NCBI RefSeq assembly: GCF_029871205.1 | Contig: NZ_SSOJ01000166.1 | Span: 40,516-104,515 of the forward strand | DNA length: 64,000 nt | From: Pseudomonas sp. BN417 | Lineage (GTDB): Bacteria; Pseudomonadota; Gammaproteobacteria; Pseudomonadales; Pseudomonadaceae | Direction: 5' to 3' | Part shown: positions 20,911 through 32,917 of the stretch, piece by piece | Position numbering within the stretch: the first letter of the stretch is position 1 | Layout: every line of letters starts with the position of its first letter | Program-made: the position numbers and the translations under genes | The notes under the pieces: generated by a model | The model's input: only the letters and a program-made list of their open reading frames with translations | What the model was told of the DNA's origin: nothing | The model's database searches: none

Positions 20911-20927
20911 TGCACCGCTTTGTGACA
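20911..20927. promoter_or_regulatory. Possible distal NtrC-like site
   Basis: TGCACCGCTTTGTGACA: perfect left half TGCACC, weak right half; 9 of 12 positions of TGCACC-N5-GGTGCA. About 280 bp upstream of the sigma-54 core. Confidence 0.3.
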
Positions 20928-20995
20928 GGTGACACTTTCTTGCAGGATGGGAGGAATAAGGGCATATCAGTAACAGTGCGCTGTGGGAAATTTCG

Positions 20996-21012
20996 CGCAC
21001 CAGTGATGTGCA
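20996..21012. promoter_or_regulatory. NtrC-like enhancer site upstream of the ABC transporter
   Basis: CGCACCAGTGATGTGCA matches TGCACC-N5-GGTGCA at 10 of 12 positions. About 180 bp upstream of the -24 element. The CGCACCAG left arm is identical to the site upstream of ureE at 32883. Confidence 0.5.
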
Positions 21013-21189
21013 AATAGGTACCGTGGGGCTATTGTTACCAACCGTGCTGGCATGCTGATGCCAGGCGGCTTGCAGGCACGCCTGCAGGTTTATTGAATCG
21101 ATTTGGAAGTTATTGATTCATAAGAATAAAAATAAGAAATAAGGAGGTGGGAAAGGCCTTTCAGGGCGCGGAGCAACTACAAGAATTAA

Positions 21190-21205
21190 TGGCACGCCAC
21201 TTGCT
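21190..21205 (+). promoter_or_regulatory. Sigma-54 promoter of the amino-acid ABC transporter
   Basis: TGGCACGCCACTTGCT is a full match to TGGCAC-N5-TTGCW, with the consensus G after TGGCAC. It ends 42 nt before the ATG of the binding-protein gene, giving a leader of about 30 nt that contains CAGGAG. Confidence 0.88.
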
Positions 21206-21247
21206 GAATACGAGCGCTAACCCTAAAAACCTCAGGAGCAAAACTCC

Positions 21248-22369
21248 ATGTCGCAGAAGATTTTCAGAAAAGGCTTTCTGGCTCTGGCGGTTACCACCGC
21301 GCTGGGCGTTTCTTCCGTTGTACAGGCTGATGTTGTAATCGGCGTTGCCGGGCCGCACACCGGCGCCAACGCTTCCTTTGGCGAACAATACTGGCGCGGC
21401 GCCACCCAGGCCGCCGAGGACCTCAACGCCGCCGGCGGTATCAACGGCGAGAAGATCAAGCTGGTGAAGGCCGACGACGCCTGCGAGCCGAAGCAGGCCG
21501 TGGCCGTGGCCAACCGCCTGGTCGACCAGGACAAGGCCATCGCCGTGGTCGGTCATTTCTGCTCCTCCTCCACCATCCCGGCTTCCGAGGTCTACGACGA
21601 AGCGGGCGTCATCGCCATGACCCCGGGCTCCACCAACCCCGCCGTGACCGAGCGCGGCCTCTCCGGCATGTTCCGCATGTGCGGCCGTGACGACCAGCAG
21701 GGCATCGTCGCCGGCGACTACATCGTCGACAAGCTCAAGGCCACCAAGGTCGCCATCATCCACGACAAGGACACCTACGGTCAGGGCCTGGCCGACGCCA
21801 CCAAGGCGCAGCTGGCCAAGCGCGGCGTGAAGGAAGTCCTGTACGAAGGCCTGACCCGTGGCGAGAAAGACTTCAACGCGCTGGTCACCAAGATCCGCGC
21901 CACCGGTGCCGAGGTCGTCTACTTCGGCGGCCTGCACCCCGAAGCCGGTCCGCTGGTCCGCCAGATGCGCGAGCAGGGCCTGACCGCCGTGTTCCTCTCC
22001 GGCGACGGCATCGTCACCGACGAACTGGTCACCACCGCCGGCGGCCCGCAGTACACCAAGGGCGTGCAGATGACCTTCGGCGCCGACCCGCGCAAGATTT
22101 CGGACGGCAAGGCGGTGATCGAGAAGTTCCGCGCCGGCGGCTTCGAGCCGGAAGGCTACACCCTGTATGCCTACGCCACGCTGCAGGCCCTGGCTGCAGG
22201 CTTCAATGGTGCCGGTTCCAACGATCCGGCCAAGGCTTCCGAATGGCTGAAGAGCCATCCGGTGCAAACCGTGATGGGCAAGAAGGAGTGGGACTCCAAG
22301 GGTGACCTGAAGGTCTCCGACTACGTGATCTACGAGTGGGACGACAAGGGCAAGTACAGCCAGCAGTGA
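21248..22369 (+). CDS. Branched-chain-type amino-acid ABC transporter, periplasmic binding protein
   Basis: 373 residues with a Sec signal peptide (cleavage near VVQA-DVVIG), then a type I periplasmic binding fold of the Leu/Ile/Val (BraC/LivJ) family. Segments such as GPHTGANASFGEQYWRGA and VVGHFCSSSTIPASEVY match the family's ligand-binding loops. It delivers an amino acid to the permease encoded downstream. ATG 21248 follows CAGGAG. The substrate is not certain; adjacency to ama genes and to a mu-crystallin homologue suggests lysine, pipecolate or a related basic amino acid (inferred). A 232-bp gap with hairpins separates it from the permease. Confidence 0.9.
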   Translation: MSQKIFRKGFLALAVTTALGVSSVVQADVVIGVAGPHTGANASFGEQYWRGATQAAEDLNAAGGINGEKIKLVKADDACEPKQAVAVANRLVDQDKAIAVVGHFCSSSTIPASEVYDEAGVIAMTPGSTNPAVTERGLSGMFRMCGRDDQQGIVAGDYIVDKLKATKVAIIHDKDTYGQGLADATKAQLAKRGVKEVLYEGLTRGEKDFNALVTKIRATGAEVVYFGGLHPEAGPLVRQMREQGLTAVFLSGDGIVTDELVTTAGGPQYTKGVQMTFGADPRKISDGKAVIEKFRAGGFEPEGYTLYAYATLQALAAGFNGAGSNDPAKASEWLKSHPVQTVMGKKEWDSKGDLKVSDYVIYEWDDKGKYSQQ

Positions 22370-22416
22370 TGACCGGTTCGCGCGACCCGAACGGGCCGCG
22401 GACCTTTAGCTCGGCT

Positions 22417-22449
22417 GACCGGCCAGGTGCCACCCGCATCTGGCCGGTC
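22417..22449 (+). other. Intercistronic stem-loop after the binding-protein gene
   Basis: GACCGGCCAG and CTGGCCGGTC form a perfect 10-bp stem with a 13-nt loop. A smaller one (CCGACC/GGTCGG, 22558-22577) lies nearer the permease start. There is no U-run, so these are more likely RNA-stabilising or partial attenuation hairpins that keep binding-protein mRNA above permease mRNA. Confidence 0.6.
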
Positions 22450-22601
22450 GGTGCATTCCGGGAAACTGCTGAAGTCCTTTTCTGCTTGAGCCGGGTGTGG
22501 AAGCACCCGATTTGACACGGTAATTCAGTGGTGCCCGTCTGATTCCACTCGCGGAGGCCGACCGAACCCAAGGTCGGTCCCCCAAAAGACGAGACTGAGT
22601 G

Positions 22602-23516
<915 letters not shown>

Positions 23517-23518
23517 GC

Positions 23519-24805
23519 ATGTCCTCGGCTATCGCAAGCAAACCCATCGATATCAAGAAAAGCCTGCTGGATGCGGTGCTCGCCGGCCTGCTGGCGCTGA
23601 TCGTGTTCGGCCCCATCGTCGGCGTGGTCCTCGACGGCTACAGCTTCAACCTGGAGTTCAAGCGGGTCGGCGCGATGATCGGCGTCGTCATGCTCGGTCG
23701 CTTCGCCCTGAGCCTGTACCTGCAGACCGCCCGCGGCGAGCTGCTGATGCAGCGCTTCGAGAGCGCCGGCTCCGGCGTCCACGTGCGCGCGCCGGACTAC
23801 AAGAGCCGGCTGCGCTGGATCATCCCGTTGATCATGCTCGCCGCCGTGATCTTTCCCCTCTTCGCCGGCAAGTACCTGCTCACCGTGGTCATCCTCGGGC
23901 TGATCTACGTGCTGCTCGGCCTCGGCCTGAACATCGTGGTTGGCCTGGCCGGTCTGCTCGACCTCGGCTACGTGGCCTTCTACGCCATCGGCGCCTACGG
24001 CCTGGCGCTCGGCTACGAGTACCTCGGCCTGGGCTTCTGGTCGGTGCTGCCGCTGTCGCCCCTGATTGCGGCGATGGCCGGTGCGCTGCTCGGCTTCCCG
24101 GTGCTGCGCATGCACGGTGACTACCTGGCCATCGTCACCCTGGGCTTCGGCGAGATCATCCGCCTGATCCTCAACAATTGGCTGGACTTCACCGGCGGCC
24201 CGAACGGCATGTCGGTGCCGTCGCCGACTTTCTTCGGCCTCGAGCTGGGCCGGCGGGCCAAGGAGGGCGGGGTGCCCTTCCACGAGTTCTTCGGCATCGC
24301 CTACAACCCCAACCTGAAATTCCTGTTCATCTACGTGGTGCTGTTCCTGGTGGTGATGCTGGTGCTCTACATCAAGCACCGGCTGACCCGCATGCCGGTC
24401 GGGCGTGCCTGGGAAGCGCTGCGCGAGGACGAGATCGCCTGCCGCGCCATGGGCCTCAACCATGTGCTGGTGAAGCTCTCGGCGTTCATGCTGGGCGCCT
24501 CCACCGCCGGCCTGGCCGGGGTGTTCTTCGCCAGCTACCAGGGCTTCGTCAACCCCTCGTCCTTCACCTTCTTCGAGTCGGCGCTGATCCTCGCCATCGT
24601 CGTGCTCGGCGGCATGGGCTCGACCGTCGGGGTGGTGATCGCCGCCTTCGTCCTCACTGTCGCCCCGGAGCTGCTGCGCGCCTTCGCCGACTATCGTGTG
24701 CTGCTGTTCGGCATCCTCATGGTGCTGATGATGATCTGGCGGCCGCGCGGGCTGATCCGCATCAGCCGCAGCGGCTTCACCCCGCGTAAAGGAGTCGCGC
24801 CATGA
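23519..24805 (+). CDS. Branched-chain-type ABC transporter permease, LivM/BraE-like
   Basis: 428-residue permease. An N-terminal extension of about 100 residues (DUF3382-type, with two hydrophobic helices) precedes the core LivM domain with GLGLNIVVGLAGLLDLGYVA and GDYLAIVTLGFGEIIRLIL. ATG 23519 (MSSAIASKPID). Its last codons overlap the next ATG by 4 bp (ATGA), so the ATPase is translationally coupled. Second channel subunit of the importer. Confidence 0.92.
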   Translation: MSSAIASKPIDIKKSLLDAVLAGLLALIVFGPIVGVVLDGYSFNLEFKRVGAMIGVVMLGRFALSLYLQTARGELLMQRFESAGSGVHVRAPDYKSRLRWIIPLIMLAAVIFPLFAGKYLLTVVILGLIYVLLGLGLNIVVGLAGLLDLGYVAFYAIGAYGLALGYEYLGLGFWSVLPLSPLIAAMAGALLGFPVLRMHGDYLAIVTLGFGEIIRLILNNWLDFTGGPNGMSVPSPTFFGLELGRRAKEGGVPFHEFFGIAYNPNLKFLFIYVVLFLVVMLVLYIKHRLTRMPVGRAWEALREDEIACRAMGLNHVLVKLSAFMLGASTAGLAGVFFASYQGFVNPSSFTFFESALILAIVVLGGMGSTVGVVIAAFVLTVAPELLRAFADYRVLLFGILMVLMMIWRPRGLIRISRSGFTPRKGVAP

Positions 24806-25674
24806 GCGAATACATCCTCAGCGTCGAGCACCTGATGATGCACTTCGGCGGCATCAAGGCGCTCAACGACGTCAGCCTGAAGATCAAGCGCGGCTCCATC
24901 TCTGCGCTGATCGGCCCCAACGGCGCCGGCAAGACCACCGTGTTCAACTGCCTGACCGGTTTCTACAAGGCCACCGGCGGGCGTATCCACCTCAACACCC
25001 GCGAGACCAGCACCGACATCATCAAGGTGCTCGGCGAGCCGTTCCAGCCGACCGACTTCGTCCAGCCCGCGCAGTTCGCCAGCCGCCTGCACTACAAGAT
25101 GTTCGGCGGCACCCACCTGGTGAACCGCGCAGGTCTTGCGCGCACCTTCCAGAACATCCGCCTGTTCCGGGAGATGTCGGTGGTGGAGAACCTGTTGGTA
25201 GCGCAGCACATGTGGGTCAACCGCAACCTGCTGGCCGGCGTGTTCAACACCCCGGGCTTCCGCAGGGCCGAGGAGGACGCGCTGAACCACGCTTTCTACT
25301 GGCTGGAGGTGGTGGACCTGGTGGACTGTGCCAACCGCCTGGCCGGTGAACTCTCCTACGGCCAGCAGCGCCGCCTGGAGATCGCCCGCGCCATGTGCAC
25401 CCGGCCGCAGCTGATCTGCCTGGACGAACCGGCCGCCGGCCTCAACCCGGCCGAAACCGAGGCGCTCAGCCGGATCATCCGCAAGCTGCGCGACGAACAC
25501 GACCAGACCGTACTGCTGATTGAACACGACATGGGCATGGTGATGAGCATTTCCGACTACATCGTGGTGCTGGACCACGGCGAAGTGATCGCCGAGGGCA
25601 ATCCCCACGCGATCCGCCACGATCCAAAGGTAATCGCCGCCTACCTGGGCGCCGAAGAGGAGGAAGTGGCATGA
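24802..25674 (+). CDS. Branched-chain-type ABC transporter ATPase, LivG/BraF-like
   Basis: 290-residue ABC ATPase. Walker A GPNGAGKTT (about 35-43), signature LSYGQQRRLEIARAM, Walker B LICLDEPAAGLNP, H-loop LLIEHDMGMVM. It is longer than LivF because of an insertion after Walker A (about 60-110), usual for LivG. Overlaps both neighbours by 4 bp. Confidence 0.94.
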   Translation: MSEYILSVEHLMMHFGGIKALNDVSLKIKRGSISALIGPNGAGKTTVFNCLTGFYKATGGRIHLNTRETSTDIIKVLGEPFQPTDFVQPAQFASRLHYKMFGGTHLVNRAGLARTFQNIRLFREMSVVENLLVAQHMWVNRNLLAGVFNTPGFRRAEEDALNHAFYWLEVVDLVDCANRLAGELSYGQQRRLEIARAMCTRPQLICLDEPAAGLNPAETEALSRIIRKLRDEHDQTVLLIEHDMGMVMSISDYIVVLDHGEVIAEGNPHAIRHDPKVIAAYLGAEEEEVA

Positions 25675-26387
25675 GCGCGTCCCTCCTGGAGTTCAAGGAT
25701 GTCGACGTCTTCTACGGACCCATCCAGGCCCTGAAGAAGGTCAGCCTGCACATCAACGAAGGCGAGACGGTGAGCCTGATCGGCGCCAACGGCGCGGGCA
25801 AGTCGACTCTCTTGATGTCGATCTTCGGCCAGCCGCGCGCGGCAGCCGGGCAGATCGTCTACCACGGCACCGACATCACCCACCGCTCGGCGGACTACGT
25901 CGCCTCCAACGGTGTCGCCCAGTCGCCGGAAGGGCGCCGGGTGTTCCCCGACATGAGCGTGGAGGAGAACCTGCTGATGGGCACCATCCCCATCGGCATG
26001 GACCATGCCGACGAAGACATGCAGCGCATGTTCGAGCTGTTCCCGCGCCTCAAGGAGCGGCGTAACCAGCGCGCCATGACCATGTCCGGCGGCGAGCAGC
26101 AGATGCTCGCCATCGCCCGCGCGCTGATGAGCCGGCCCAAGCTGCTGCTGCTCGACGAGCCGTCCCTGGGTCTCGCGCCCATCGTGGTCAAGCAGATCTT
26201 CCAGACCCTGCGGGAACTGGCCCAGACCGGCATGACCATCTTCCTCGTCGAGCAGAACGCCAACCACGCGCTGAAGCTCTCCGACCGCGCCTACGTGATG
26301 GTCACCGGGGAAATCCGCATGAGCGGCACGGGCGAGGAACTGCTGGGCAACCAGGACGTCCGCAACGCCTACCTCGGCGGTCACTGA
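25671..26387 (+). CDS. Branched-chain-type ABC transporter ATPase, LivF/BraG-like
   Basis: 238-residue ABC ATPase. Walker A GANGAGKST, signature MSGGEQQMLAIARALM, Walker B LLLLDEPSLGL, switch FLVEQNANHAL. Forms the ATPase heterodimer with the LivG-like subunit. Overlaps livG by 4 bp. A family D hairpin repeat follows, then the mu-crystallin-like gene, probably in the same transcription unit. Confidence 0.94.
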   Translation: MSASLLEFKDVDVFYGPIQALKKVSLHINEGETVSLIGANGAGKSTLLMSIFGQPRAAAGQIVYHGTDITHRSADYVASNGVAQSPEGRRVFPDMSVEENLLMGTIPIGMDHADEDMQRMFELFPRLKERRNQRAMTMSGGEQQMLAIARALMSRPKLLLLDEPSLGLAPIVVKQIFQTLRELAQTGMTIFLVEQNANHALKLSDRAYVMVTGEIRMSGTGEELLGNQDVRNAYLGGH

Positions 26388-26396
26388 CTGCTGTTC

Positions 26397-26435
26397 CTCC
26401 CCTCTCCCTCTGGGAGAGGGGCCGGGGGTGAGGGC
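26397..26435. repeat. Family D hairpin repeat
   Basis: CCCCTCTCCCTCTGGGAGAGGGG followed by CCGGGGGTGAGGG. The CCCCTCTCCC/GGGAGAGGGG stem lies between livF and the next gene and may act as an RNA-stabilising hairpin. Confidence 0.7.
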
Positions 26436-26452
26436 CTGCCAAGGAGCTCAAT

Positions 26453-27391
26453 ATGCAATCTGTCCGCTTCTTCACCAACGCCGACGTCGCCACGGCGCTG
26501 GATTATCCACAACTCATCGAGGCCCTGCGCAAGGGCCTGGCCAACCCGGCCGAGGCGCCGGTGCGCGCCTGCCACGCCCTGCCGCAAGACGCCACGCTGC
26601 TGTGCATGCCGGTCTGGCAGAAAGGGCAGGGCGTCGGGGTGAAACTGGTCACCGTGTTCCCGAACAACGGCGCCAAGGGCCTGCCCTCGGTCGCCGCGCT
26701 CTTCACCCTGTTCGACGACGCCACCGGCCAGCCCCTGGCGGTGCTGGAGGCGTCCGAACTCACCGCCCGCCGCACCGCCTGCACCTCGGCCCTGGCCGCC
26801 AGCGCGCTGGTCCGCCATGACGCCAGCCGCCTGCTGGTGGTGGGCACCGGCGCCCTGGCCGCGCACATGGTCCGTGCCCACAGCGTGGTGCGCCAATACG
26901 AACGTGTGGATATCTGGGGCCGCGACCCGGAAAAGGCCGCGGCACTGGCGCGCCAGCTCAATGCCGAGGGCTATCCCGTGCAGGTGGCCGCCGATCTGCA
27001 GACCTGCGCCCAGCAGGCCGACTGCATCAGCTGCGTCACCACCTCGACCTCGCCGCTGATACTCGGCGACTGGCTGCGGCCGGGCTGCCACCTGGACTTG
27101 GTGGGCGCCTTCCTGCCGAGCATGCGCGAAACCGACAGTGCGGCGGTGGCCCGCTCGCGCATCGTGGTCGACACCCGCGCCGGCGCGCTGGAAGAGGCTG
27201 GCGACCTGCTCTTCGCCATTGCTGACGGCGCCATCAGCGAACAGAGCATCCACTTCGAGCTGAGCGACCTGCTCCACGGCCGTGGCCATCGCCAGACCAA
27301 CAGCGAGATCACCCTGTTCAAATCCGTCGGCTATGCCCTGGAAGACCTGATCGCCGCGCAGTTGCTGCTGTCCCTGGCGGACTCCGCGTAG
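26453..27391 (+). CDS. Ornithine cyclodeaminase / mu-crystallin family protein
   Basis: 312-residue NAD(P)-binding protein of the OCD/mu-crystallin family. N-terminal substrate-binding part about 1-120 (with GVGVKLVTVFPNN); the Rossmann motif VVGTGALAAHMVRAH is near 125; HLDLVGAFLPSMRETD is a family segment near the active site. Members include ornithine cyclodeaminase, alanine dehydrogenase and ketimine reductases acting on piperideine-2-carboxylate. The context of AmaA/AmaB and an amino-acid importer favours ketimine reductase or cyclodeaminase. ATG 26453 follows AAGGAG. The TAG stop (27389-27391) is the GTAG head of a REP element. Confidence 0.85.
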   Translation: MQSVRFFTNADVATALDYPQLIEALRKGLANPAEAPVRACHALPQDATLLCMPVWQKGQGVGVKLVTVFPNNGAKGLPSVAALFTLFDDATGQPLAVLEASELTARRTACTSALAASALVRHDASRLLVVGTGALAAHMVRAHSVVRQYERVDIWGRDPEKAAALARQLNAEGYPVQVAADLQTCAQQADCISCVTTSTSPLILGDWLRPGCHLDLVGAFLPSMRETDSAAVARSRIVVDTRAGALEEAGDLLFAIADGAISEQSIHFELSDLLHGRGHRQTNSEITLFKSVGYALEDLIAAQLLLSLADSA

Positions 27392-27480
27392 GTTGGCGCT
27401 GAGCCAGCGAAGCCCAACGATCCGTGCGCAGCCTGTTGGGCTTCGCGGAGCTCAGCGGAGCGCCGCCCGGCTCAACCTAC
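27388..27480. repeat. REP pair (BIME-like), family A
   Basis: GTAGGTTGGCGCTGAGC...GAAGCCCAAC followed by the inverted GTTGGGCTTCGCGGAGC...CTCAACCTAC. Two units of the RAYT-associated family in head-to-head arrangement. Confidence 0.82.
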
Positions 27481-27496
27481 GGATGCGCTTGCGTGC

Positions 27497-27820
27497 CTAG
27501 AACTCTTCGTCCTCCTCGGCGACAGGCAGCTTGGCCGCCAGCACCTCCACCCGTTCGATCTGCGGCGGTTCGCTGAACAGCTCACCGGCGCGCTCCATCA
27601 GGGCGGCGGCCACCTTACCGGCGAGGTGGGCCTGCAGCCCCACCTCGCCTTCGAACGCGTCGAAGATGCCGAAGCTCTGCGGACCCATGCGCAGGGCAAA
27701 CCAAGCCGTGGTATCGGGTTCCTCTTCCACCAGCGGCAGGCCGGCGCGGAGGAAATCCTCCACTTCGGCGACTTTGCCTGGCTTGGCTTCCAGGCGTACC
27801 AGCAAGGCGACTCTGACCAT
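27497..27820 (-). CDS. Antibiotic biosynthesis monooxygenase (ABM) domain protein
   Basis: 107-residue dimeric alpha-beta barrel (ABM/YgiN-type) protein. VALLVRLEAKPGKVAEVEDFLR at the N-terminus (quoted as family start) and FGIFDAFEGEVGLQAHLAG in the middle are typical. Such proteins act as small cofactor-free oxygenases or stress proteins; no substrate can be inferred. It is alone on its strand between a REP pair and the DnaA-box-rich gap. Confidence 0.82.
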   Translation of the reverse strand: MVRVALLVRLEAKPGKVAEVEDFLRAGLPLVEEEPDTTAWFALRMGPQSFGIFDAFEGEVGLQAHLAGKVAAALMERAGELFSEPPQIERVEVLAAKLPVAEEDEEF

Positions 27821-30058
<2,238 letters not shown>

Positions 30059-30208
30059 GTTGTTCTTATCCGTAAGACGTGGACGGGCGTGCCGAATCAA
30101 ACGCGGGGACTATGACAAAGACGTGAAGGCGAGGCGAGGGGAGCGAAGAGAAATGAGAAGGGGACCGCGTTGTGGTCCGTGTGGGGATCCTGAGACAGGC
30201 GGCTTTTC

Positions 30209-30308
30209 TGTGGGGGCGATTTCAATCGCTAAGCAGACCGCAGGTCTGCCCTTCTGACTTCCAAGTGGGCAGCTGCGCCGCCCTCAGCGAATGAATTCGC
30301 CCCCACAA
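30209..30308. repeat. REP pair, family C
   Basis: TGTGGGGGCGATTTCAATCGCTAAGCAGACCGCAGGTCTGCC, then the inverted CAGCGAATGAATTCGCCCCCACA. Fills most of the 275-bp gap between the GDPD and hupE genes; nothing else is seen there. Confidence 0.75.
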
Positions 30309-30333
30309 GGCGCTGGGCGTCTTCTGACGGGCT

Positions 30334-30906
30334 TCAACCCGCCAGCAACCACACCCCGGCACCCGCCGAGGCGCCACCGGCGATCCGCACCAGCGGTGCG
30401 GCGGCCTGCGGCAGGGCGCGGACGAGGCCGTAGCCGGCAGCGTGCAGGGCGGCGGTAACGGCGACGAAGCCGGCGGCGTAGCCCCAGGGGCTGGTCAGTT
30501 CGGGCAGTTCCAGGCCGTGGGCGACACCATGGGGCAGGGCGAACAGGGCGGTCAGGCCAGCGGCCAGCCGCAGCGGCGGGCGCATGGCCACCGCCACCAG
30601 CAGGCCGAGGGCCAGCACCGAGCCGGCGATGCCGGTTTCCATCAGCGGCATTTCCAGCCCGGCGAAGCCCGCCAGGCCACCCAGCAGCATGGTGCCGACG
30701 AAGGTCAGCGGCAGCACCCAGCGCGCCGAGCCCTGTTGCTGCGCGGCCCACAGGCCGACGGCGAGCATCGCCAGGAGGTGGTCGAGGCCGGTGACCGGGT
30801 GGGCGACGCCGGCCATCAGGCCGGAATGGTCGTGGCCGGCATGGGCGAAGGCCATGGCCGGGGTGAGGAAGAGGGCGATGGCGAAGAGCGATTTGCGCAG
30901 GTTCAT
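30334..30906 (-). CDS. HupE/UreJ family nickel permease-like protein
   Basis: 190-residue membrane protein with a signal-like first helix and about six further helices. The N-terminal metal motif AHAGHDHSG and HPVTGLDHLLAMLAVG, plus LPHGVAHGLE, are diagnostic of HupE/UreJ, which supplies or moderates nickel (or cobalt) for metalloenzymes. It is the last gene of ureE-ureF-ureG-hupE, so a role in nickel supply to urease is likely. It lies 40 nt downstream of ureG. Confidence 0.9.
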   Translation of the reverse strand: MNLRKSLFAIALFLTPAMAFAHAGHDHSGLMAGVAHPVTGLDHLLAMLAVGLWAAQQQGSARWVLPLTFVGTMLLGGLAGFAGLEMPLMETGIAGSVLALGLLVAVAMRPPLRLAAGLTALFALPHGVAHGLELPELTSPWGYAAGFVAVTAALHAAGYGLVRALPQAAAPLVRIAGGASAGAGVWLLAG

Positions 30907-30946
30907 GGTGCGGCTCCTTGAAGGCGAATCCTGTCGGGCGAAGTGA

Positions 30947-31561
<615 letters not shown>

Positions 31562-31575
31562 ATGCTGTGCATCTC

Positions 31576-32250
31576 CTAGGAACGAAACAGACGGCTGTAC
31601 TGGCGCTCGTGCGCCATGCTCGCCAGGGCCAGGCCGAAGGCGGCGCTGCCCCAGCGGTCCGGGGGGATTTCAGTGGCCTCGCGCTGGGCCTGCTCCAGGC
31701 GCGGTAGCAGGGCCGAGGTCAGGCGCTGGGCGGCCTGCTGGCCCAGCGGCAGGGTTTTCATCAATACGGCGAGCTGGTTTTCCAGCCAGCCCCAGAGCCA
31801 GGCGGCGAGGGCATCCAGCGGGGTGATGGACCAGGCGCGCGCGGCCAGGGCCCAGGCCACGGCGAGGCCGGGTTGCTCGAGTTCCTCGAGCAAGGCGCGG
31901 CCGGCCTCGTCCTGTTCGGGCAGGTCGTTCAGCAGTTGCTGCAGGGAATAGCCCATTTGCCGGTTTTCCAGGTGCAGCTCCCGGGTCTCGCGGCTGGCGC
32001 GGTGGCGCCCGGCCAGGGTCTTGAGTTCGGCCCAGTCGCCCTCTGCGGCGGCTTCGCAATGGGCCAGCAGCAGCGGCGCCTCGAAGCGCGCGAGGTTCAG
32101 CAGCAGCTGGTCCTCGATCCAGCGCGCGGCGCTGTCCGGGTCATGCACCAGGCCAGTGTCCACCGCCAGCTCCAGCCCTTGGGAGTAGCTGTAGCCGCCG
32201 ATGGGGAGTTGGGGACTGGCGAGCCTGAGTAGCTGCCACGCAGTGTTCAC
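31576..32250 (-). CDS. ureF: Urease accessory protein UreF
   Basis: 224-residue all-helical UreF, the GTPase-regulating bridge between UreD and UreG. N-terminal [21 protein letters not shown] (quoted in part: [13 protein letters not shown]) is the family signature; the C-terminal tail ends [13 protein letters not shown]. Its ATG overlaps the ureE stop codon by 4 bp. Confidence 0.95.
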   Translation of the reverse strand: MNTAWQLLRLASPQLPIGGYSYSQGLELAVDTGLVHDPDSAARWIEDQLLLNLARFEAPLLLAHCEAAAEGDWAELKTLAGRHRASRETRELHLENRQMGYSLQQLLNDLPEQDEAGRALLEELEQPGLAVAWALAARAWSITPLDALAAWLWGWLENQLAVLMKTLPLGQQAAQRLTSALLPRLEQAQREATEIPPDRWGSAAFGLALASMAHERQYSRLFRS

Positions 32251-32747
32251 TTGCGCACACCGAACTGGTGCAGGCGTGGTGCGTAATTGAAATCCGCCTC
32301 GAGCTGGTGGGAATGGTGGTGGCCGCCGCCGTAGGCGCCATGCTCGGGCTGGAAGCCGGCTTCGACCTGCGCCACCGTGGCGCCGAGCTGTTCCAGCATG
32401 GCCTTGAGCACGTAGTCGTCCAGCAGGCGCAGCCAGCCGTCGCCGATCTGCAGGGCGACGTGGCGGTTGCCCAGATGGTAGGCGGCACGGGTGAGTTCGA
32501 AGGCGTTGGCGCAGGTGACATGGAGCAGCGCCTCCGGGCGGGCGCTGACGCGTACCGTGCGGCCATCCTGGGCGCGCAGGCAGTCGCCATCGCGCAGGGG
32601 CGGCTGGCCCCGTTCGAGGAACAGGCCGACGTCCTCACCCTTCACCGTGAAACAGCGCAGGCGGCTCTTGCTGCGTGCCTCATAGGTCAGCAGCAGCTCT
32701 TCGTCCCAGTTCGCCCGGGTATCAATTCGTTCGTGAATGACCAGCAT
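32247..32747 (-). CDS. ureE: Urease accessory nickel metallochaperone UreE
   Basis: 166 residues: N-terminal peptide-binding domain (about 1-70), C-terminal metal-binding domain (70-140), and a histidine-bearing tail (GGGHHHSHQ near 142) that can bind nickel. It delivers nickel to the UreG complex. First gene of the ureEFG-hupE operon; a sigma-54 core is 36 nt upstream of its ATG. Confidence 0.95.
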   Translation of the reverse strand: MLVIHERIDTRANWDEELLLTYEARSKSRLRCFTVKGEDVGLFLERGQPPLRDGDCLRAQDGRTVRVSARPEALLHVTCANAFELTRAAYHLGNRHVALQIGDGWLRLLDDYVLKAMLEQLGATVAQVEAGFQPEHGAYGGGHHHSHQLEADFNYAPRLHQFGVRK

Positions 32748-32782
32748 CGGGGGAATCCGGCAGTGTGCAATGCCGGGTCCAG

Positions 32783-32798
32783 AGCAAGGCCCTTGCCA
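32783..32798 (-). promoter_or_regulatory. Sigma-54 promoter of ureEFG-hupE
   Basis: On the minus strand TGGCAAGGGCCTTGCT matches TGGCAC-N5-TTGCW with one change (C to A at the sixth base). The conserved GG and GC are present and correctly spaced. The predicted start is about 25 nt before the ureE ATG. Confidence 0.75.
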
Positions 32799-32882
32799 AG
32801 ATGGGCGGATGCCTGTTCATGCGCCGTGGCGCGGGCGCGTGCCTGCCTGTGGGGCGCGAGTGTGGTCCTGGATGGTGCGCAG

Positions 32883-32899
32883 CGCACCAGGCGGGTGCG
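32883..32899. promoter_or_regulatory. NtrC-like enhancer site upstream of ureE
   Basis: CGCACCAGGCGGGTGCG has the perfect inner dyad GCACC-N5-GGTGC; 10 of 12 positions of TGCACC-N5-GGTGCA. It lies about 85-100 bp upstream of the -24 element, within the usual enhancer range. The neighbouring TGGTGCGCAGCGCACCA extends the symmetry. Confidence 0.6.
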
Positions 32900-32917
32900 C
32901 CGCTGCTGGCGCTTCGG

